A DNA stretch of 7,442 nucleotides from an uncultured Bacilli bacterium. GTDB taxonomy: Bacteria; Bacillota_I; Bacilli_A; RF39; UBA660. The notes under the pieces are model-generated. The model was not told the DNA's origin. It made no database searches and saw nothing but the letters and a program-made list of their open reading frames with translations. Where the stretch lies: positions 1 to 7,442 of the forward strand of contig CALVIQ010000082.1 of NCBI GenBank assembly GCA_944331815.1, written 5' to 3'. Positions 5,191 through 7,442 of this stretch are shown here, in pieces (position 1 is the first letter of the stretch; every line of letters begins with the position of its first letter). A program made the translations under genes and the position numbers.

Positions 5191-5677
5191 CATAACATTT
5201 CTTTAATATTTTATTACAACATTTTTCACTAATAATATTATTAAACATCATAGCAAATAAGTTAGCAATATTTTGATTTTTACTTCCACTTAAACAAAAA
5301 CATATAGGACATACCTTAGCATTTCCAAACATCTTATTTGGATTATTATAAAATTGAATAATATAACTATCATTTAGTTCTGTAATAATTAATCTATTCG
5401 CATTTTCATATTCTCCATAATCTTCACTTATCCAAATAAATTTATTATCATTAAGCATTTTATTATATGGATTATCATTAATTCTAATTTCATTAAATAA
5501 ATTTTTAAAATAAGCATATAAATCATTATCTTTACCTATAACAAATTTATTATCTTCATGATAATTATACATTACAAAATATAAATCAGAACCTTCAAAA
5601 TTTATTTTAATTTGATCATTACCTTTTGATAATTTAATTAGGTATTTATTATTTTCAAAACAATATAATATTTTCAT
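5183..5677 (-). CDS. Hypothetical 164-aa protein with C-terminal cysteine cluster
   Basis: I do not recognise this family. The protein is rich in Asn, Lys, Ile and Tyr. It begins with alternating hydrophobic strands (MKILYCFENNKYLIKL), has a second strand-rich segment (about 79-111, including NRLIITELNDSYIIQFY), and ends in a helical tail. Seven cysteines are present and six are C-terminal: C123, C126 and C128 in CPICFC, then C153, C154 and C161. This could be a metal-binding site or disulfide pairs, but no named motif fits. There is no signal peptide or clear membrane segment. The start ATG (5677) follows GAAAGGA by about 4 bases. It lies between the transglutaminase-like gene and the toxin-antitoxin operon with intergenic gaps of 75 and about 105 bases, so it is probably a separate unit. 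Confidence 0.75.
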   Translation of the reverse strand: MKILYCFENNKYLIKLSKGNDQIKINFEGSDLYFVMYNYHEDNKFVIGKDNDLYAYFKNLFNEIRINDNPYNKMLNDNKFIWISEDYGEYENANRLIITELNDSYIIQFYNNPNKMFGNAKVCPICFCLSGSKNQNIANLFAMMFNNIISEKCCNKILKKCYEK

Positions 5678-5697
5678 AAGAATCCTTTCAAATTATA

Positions 5698-5732
5698 ATA
5701 AAAATAGTTAGCAATAATTATTAACTAACTAT
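5698..5732 (-). terminator. Hairpin terminating the transglutaminase-like gene
   Basis: ATAGTTAG (5732-5725) pairs with CTAACTAT (5711-5704). The loop contains a further AATAA/TTATT pairing, and TTTTT follows (5705-5701 including the last stem base). It lies about 20 bases past the TAA of the 365-aa gene. A TATAAT at 5738-5733 just upstream raises the alternative that it is in the leader of the 164-aa gene. Confidence 0.6.
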
Positions 5733-5738
5733 ATTATA
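5733..5738 (-). promoter_or_regulatory. Possible -10 of the 164-aa gene
   Basis: TATAAT (5738-5733) would give a leader of about 50 bases that contains the AGTTAG/CTAACT hairpin. A second TATAAT (5697-5692) is too close to the ribosome binding site to leave a usable leader. Neither has a recognisable -35, so the assignment is uncertain. Confidence 0.3.
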
Positions 5739-5752
5739 ATACATATTCTATT

Positions 5753-6850
5753 TTATATTATTTTATTTGTTCTAAGCTTCAATATTTTACTTGAAATATC
5801 ATCATATAATTCACAATTATCAGCATAAAATTGTTCAAATATATCCATATTATTTTTACATTTATCCAAAGTAGCTTTTATCAATGATTGTTCCTCTTCT
5901 AATGAGATACTTGAACATGGATTGGATAAACGTTTTTTCATTTGTAAATAGCCTTTTAAATCGTTTAATAGTATTGACGATAAAAGACGGATTGGTATTT
6001 CATCACATTCACTATCATATAATGTATCTCCATTAGATTCTTTCATCCTGTAAATTCTAGTTTGTGTTGGATCTAAGAAATAACTTTTTCCATCTATAAA
6101 AGCAAAAGATATTGCATGATTTCCAATTTTTCTTTTTAGTATATTCTTGTCATCAATCATTTCTGAAGAAATCTCTATATTTCGATTTCCTTTATCTACT
6201 AATTCATAAATTAATTTCATTATATATTCATAAATTTGTTCGTCAGTTATATGCATTCTAACCCAATTAACTAATTCTTCTTTTGTATGTTTTTGTTCTT
6301 TTAAAATATTAATATTTATATTATAATTTTTTGAATATACACCTAATTGACTAGATTCAATTCCATATTCATTTAAAATATCGGTAAGCATACCAGAAAT
6401 GTGTCTACAAACTGCTTTTCCAGTAATAACATTTACACCACTTAAGCCATTTAAATCTCTTGCTTGTTTACCAGAAAATTGAAATTTCTTATCTTTAGAT
6501 AAATAACCCTTATATAATAGGTAATTAAACATTGTATGTATTTCTACCGGATTACTCAAATCAAAAATTTTATTTAACTTATTATAGTTGTTTAAAAAAT
6601 AATTATATAATTCTCTAATTTGTTTAATATCTTTTGTATATTCTTTTCCTTTTGTCAAAACCATTCCTAAATATGCAACTAATGTAGTATATGACAAAAT
6701 GTCAATAGAATTATTTATTAAAGGATACTGAGATGTTAATTCATTTGCTACAGCAAGTCCAATAGTAGACATACCTAAAGTATTTTGTAAACTTTTATAA
6801 GTATTATAATCAATACTACCACAAATATTTTTAAAAACATTCATTTCCAT
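5753..6850 (-). CDS. Transglutaminase-like (Cys/His/Asp) protein
   Basis: In this 365-aa protein the segment GKAVCRHISGMLTDIL (144-159) has a cysteine at a helix start, as in transglutaminase/cysteine-protease folds. GNHAISFAFIDGKSYFLDPT (243-262) matches the His-strand-Asp half. The candidate triad is C148, H245 and D260. The His-Asp spacing of 15 is typical, while the 97-residue Cys-His gap is long and holds a helical insertion (about 183-240). N-terminal residues 27-66 are hydrophobic in patches (STIGLAVANEL, SYTTLVAYLGMVL), perhaps one weak membrane segment. The C-terminal 60 residues are helical. ATG 6850 is chosen because AAAGGGGG lies 6 bases before it. The gene has its own strong promoter and a terminator. 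Substrate and location are unknown. Peptide cleavage or protein modification are possible reactions, inferred only from the triad pattern. Confidence 0.7.
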   Translation of the reverse strand: MEMNVFKNICGSIDYNTYKSLQNTLGMSTIGLAVANELTSQYPLINNSIDILSYTTLVAYLGMVLTKGKEYTKDIKQIRELYNYFLNNYNKLNKIFDLSNPVEIHTMFNYLLYKGYLSKDKKFQFSGKQARDLNGLSGVNVITGKAVCRHISGMLTDILNEYGIESSQLGVYSKNYNININILKEQKHTKEELVNWVRMHITDEQIYEYIMKLIYELVDKGNRNIEISSEMIDDKNILKRKIGNHAISFAFIDGKSYFLDPTQTRIYRMKESNGDTLYDSECDEIPIRLLSSILLNDLKGYLQMKKRLSNPCSSISLEEEQSLIKATLDKCKNNMDIFEQFYADNCELYDDISSKILKLRTNKII

Positions 6851-6876
6851 AATAATCCCCCTTTTGTTAGGTTATT

Positions 6877-6904
6877 ATTATACATATTTTTAGAAAAAAG
6901 TCAA
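6877..6904 (-). promoter_or_regulatory. Promoter of the transglutaminase-like gene
   Basis: TTGACT (6904-6899), a 16-bp spacer and TATAAT (6882-6877) lie 27 bases before the start codon. The -35 is also the distal arm of a 9-bp inverted repeat whose partner is at 6981-6989. Confidence 0.82.
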
Positions 6905-7142
6905 ACTTCACAAAAAATTGGTACTCCAAGCAATATAAGTACTCACATACAAAGTATAATTACTGTTATTGACAATACTAAAGTTTGACAGTTTTCAAAT
7001 CTTTAAAATTGATTTTATCTCACCTTTCATTTAAAAACTAGTGCCTTGATATTTTAATTTTTATGTGTGCATTTTTTCTCTATAAAATAGGGATTTTTTA
7101 TAAGTATTTAAAATTAACACAAAAAAGCACAAATTTTTAAAT
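6883..7142. other. Gene-poor stretch with inverted repeats
   Basis: I see no convincing coding frame on either strand; the longest ATG frames are about 10-20 codons (for example plus strand near 7064 and minus strand near 7030). The left part holds the inverted repeat at 6900-6989 described separately. Other elements are two direct TTGACA copies on the plus strand (6969-6974 and 6985-6990) and a GTGC-T-run pairing between about 7066-7076 and 7123-7132. On the minus strand AAAGGTGAGAT (near 7027-7017) resembles a ribosome binding site but no suitable start follows. It may encode a small RNA or be decayed sequence. Confidence 0.5.
6894..6989 (-). ncRNA. Possible structured RNA closed by a 9-bp helix with U-tract
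   Basis: On the minus strand GTCAAACTT (6989-6981) pairs perfectly with AAGTTTGAC (6908-6900), followed by T6 (6899-6894). Inside the 72-base interval are ATAC-TTT-GTAT (6957-6947) and GTACT-12-AGTAC (6942-6921). A basal helix, internal hairpins and a terminal U-tract resemble a small structured RNA or complex terminator. No promoter was identified and no known RNA family is recognised, so this is speculative. Confidence 0.25.
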
Positions 7143-7167
7143 AAAAAAAACTAACATTTCTGTTAGT
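7143..7167 (-). terminator. Terminator of tRNA-Leu
   Basis: ACTAACA (7167-7161, read as the complement) pairs with TGTTAGT (7156-7150) around a GAAA tetraloop, and eight T (7150-7143) follow on the minus strand. This is a textbook intrinsic terminator about 44 bases past the tRNA-Leu CCA. Confidence 0.88.
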
Positions 7168-7178
7168 AATTTATTACT

Positions 7179-7197
7179 CTCGAATGAAAAGTTCGAG
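7179..7197 (-). other. Hairpin in the tRNA-Leu 3' trailer
   Basis: CTCGAA (7197-7192) pairs perfectly with TTCGAG (7184-7179) across a 7-base loop, between the tRNA CCA and the terminator. It has no U-tract of its own. It may guide 3' processing or be a remnant. Confidence 0.5.
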
Positions 7198-7210
7198 TTT
7201 CCTATCAATT

Positions 7211-7295
7211 TGGTGCACAGAAAGGGACTTGAACCCTCACGAATTACTTCACAAGCACCTCAAGCCTGCGTGTCTACCTATTCCACCATCTGCGC
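7211..7295 (-). tRNA. tRNA-Leu (anticodon GAG)
   Basis: This is an 85-base class II tRNA. The acceptor GCGCAGA (7295-7289) pairs with TCTGTGC (7221-7215, one G-T pair), with discriminator A and encoded CCA (7213-7211). The anticodon stem CAGGC/GCTTG encloses TTGAGGT, giving GAG, which reads CTC/CTT. The D arm TGGTGGAATAGGTAGACAC and a long variable arm are typical of leucine tRNAs. No clear promoter is seen just upstream, so it may be read from beyond the strong stem-loop at 7332-7363 or from a weak promoter. Confidence 0.94.
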
Positions 7296-7331
7296 AAATA
7301 AAACTAGAATTAATCTCAATGTCATTAACTT

Positions 7332-7367
7332 AAGCAAGAATTTTAGAAAAAAAATTCTTGCTTTTTT
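7332..7367 (+). terminator. Strong 13-bp stem-loop with plus-strand U-tract
   Basis: AAGCAAGAATTTT (7332-7344) pairs perfectly with AAAATTCTTGCTT (7351-7363) across 6 bases, and T6 (7362-7367) follows on the plus strand. On the minus strand only two T follow. By U-tract it points to plus-strand transcription, yet no plus-strand gene is visible. It could instead end a minus-strand gene beyond the right edge. Confidence 0.55.
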
Positions 7368-7442
7368 GTTTATATAACTTTTATGTTTAATTTTAGACAC
7401 AACAAAACAATTGATACTTATTATCAAAATTTTACTATTAAT

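Noticed and set aside
6899..6990. Small mobile element with 9-bp terminal inverted repeats
   Set aside because: No flanking target-site duplication is visible and the interior shows RNA-like hairpins; a single copy in the window cannot support a mobile element call.
6961..7014. Plus-strand promoter from the two TTGACA copies
   Set aside because: Neither has a TATAAT-like element at 16-18 bp, so no promoter was called for a plus-strand RNA.
6990..7032. Minus-strand mini-frame MKGEIKSILKI after an A-rich leader
   Set aside because: Only 11 codons before TGA. Reading TGA as Trp would extend it to about 45 codons, but nothing else in the window supports TGA as sense and the product resembles no family I know.

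Overview
The window is strongly AT-rich. It has standard-code ORFs ending in TAA or TAG, GAGGTGA-type ribosome binding sites, TTGACA/TATAAT promoters and hairpin-plus-U-tract terminators. This points to a low-GC Bacillota/Bacilli-type chromosome (gut Bacilli or a Mollicutes-related lineage), judged from gene content and codon use without a database search. No transposase, phage structural gene or CRISPR array is visible. Every gene I can support lies on the minus strand, so transcription runs from high to low coordinates.

Layout, in the order of transcription. At 7211-7295 is tRNA-Leu(GAG), followed by a trailer hairpin and a terminator. A gene-poor stretch (6883-7142) follows; it contains a 9-bp inverted repeat that closes a 72-nt loop and ends in a U-tract. 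Next is a 365-aa protein with a transglutaminase-like Cys/His/Asp arrangement behind a strong promoter, then a 164-aa hypothetical with a C-terminal cysteine cluster. Positions 4305-5077 hold a YefM/YoeB-type toxin-antitoxin operon with a third, unrecognised 77-aa gene translated just behind the toxin. Its promoter carries two GTAC-core operator sites 12 bp apart.

Then comes a PadR regulator overlapping a membrane protein with an N-terminal HAAS (DUF1700) domain, a classic pair, from a perfect-consensus promoter (TTGACA-17-TATAAT). After its terminator, tRNA-Thr(CGT) runs directly into a DUF3048 (YerB-like) membrane-anchored protein gene. This gene is interrupted by a single in-frame TAA, with the conserved C-terminal half intact beyond it. 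An HD-domain hydrolase, tRNA-Arg(CCT), and the first 171 codons of a radical SAM enzyme (cut by the window edge) complete the window. The radical SAM gene sits behind an unusual repeat-rich promoter: two perfect 24-bp tandem units with an inverted half-site over the -35.

Most genes form short independent units, each with its own promoter and terminator, and several terminator hairpins include the stop codon. The most notable points are the nonsense-interrupted yerB-like gene, the three-gene toxin-antitoxin operon whose toxin has Tyr where YoeB proteins have a catalytic His, the operator-like repeats before the radical SAM gene, and the possible structured RNA at 6900-6989.
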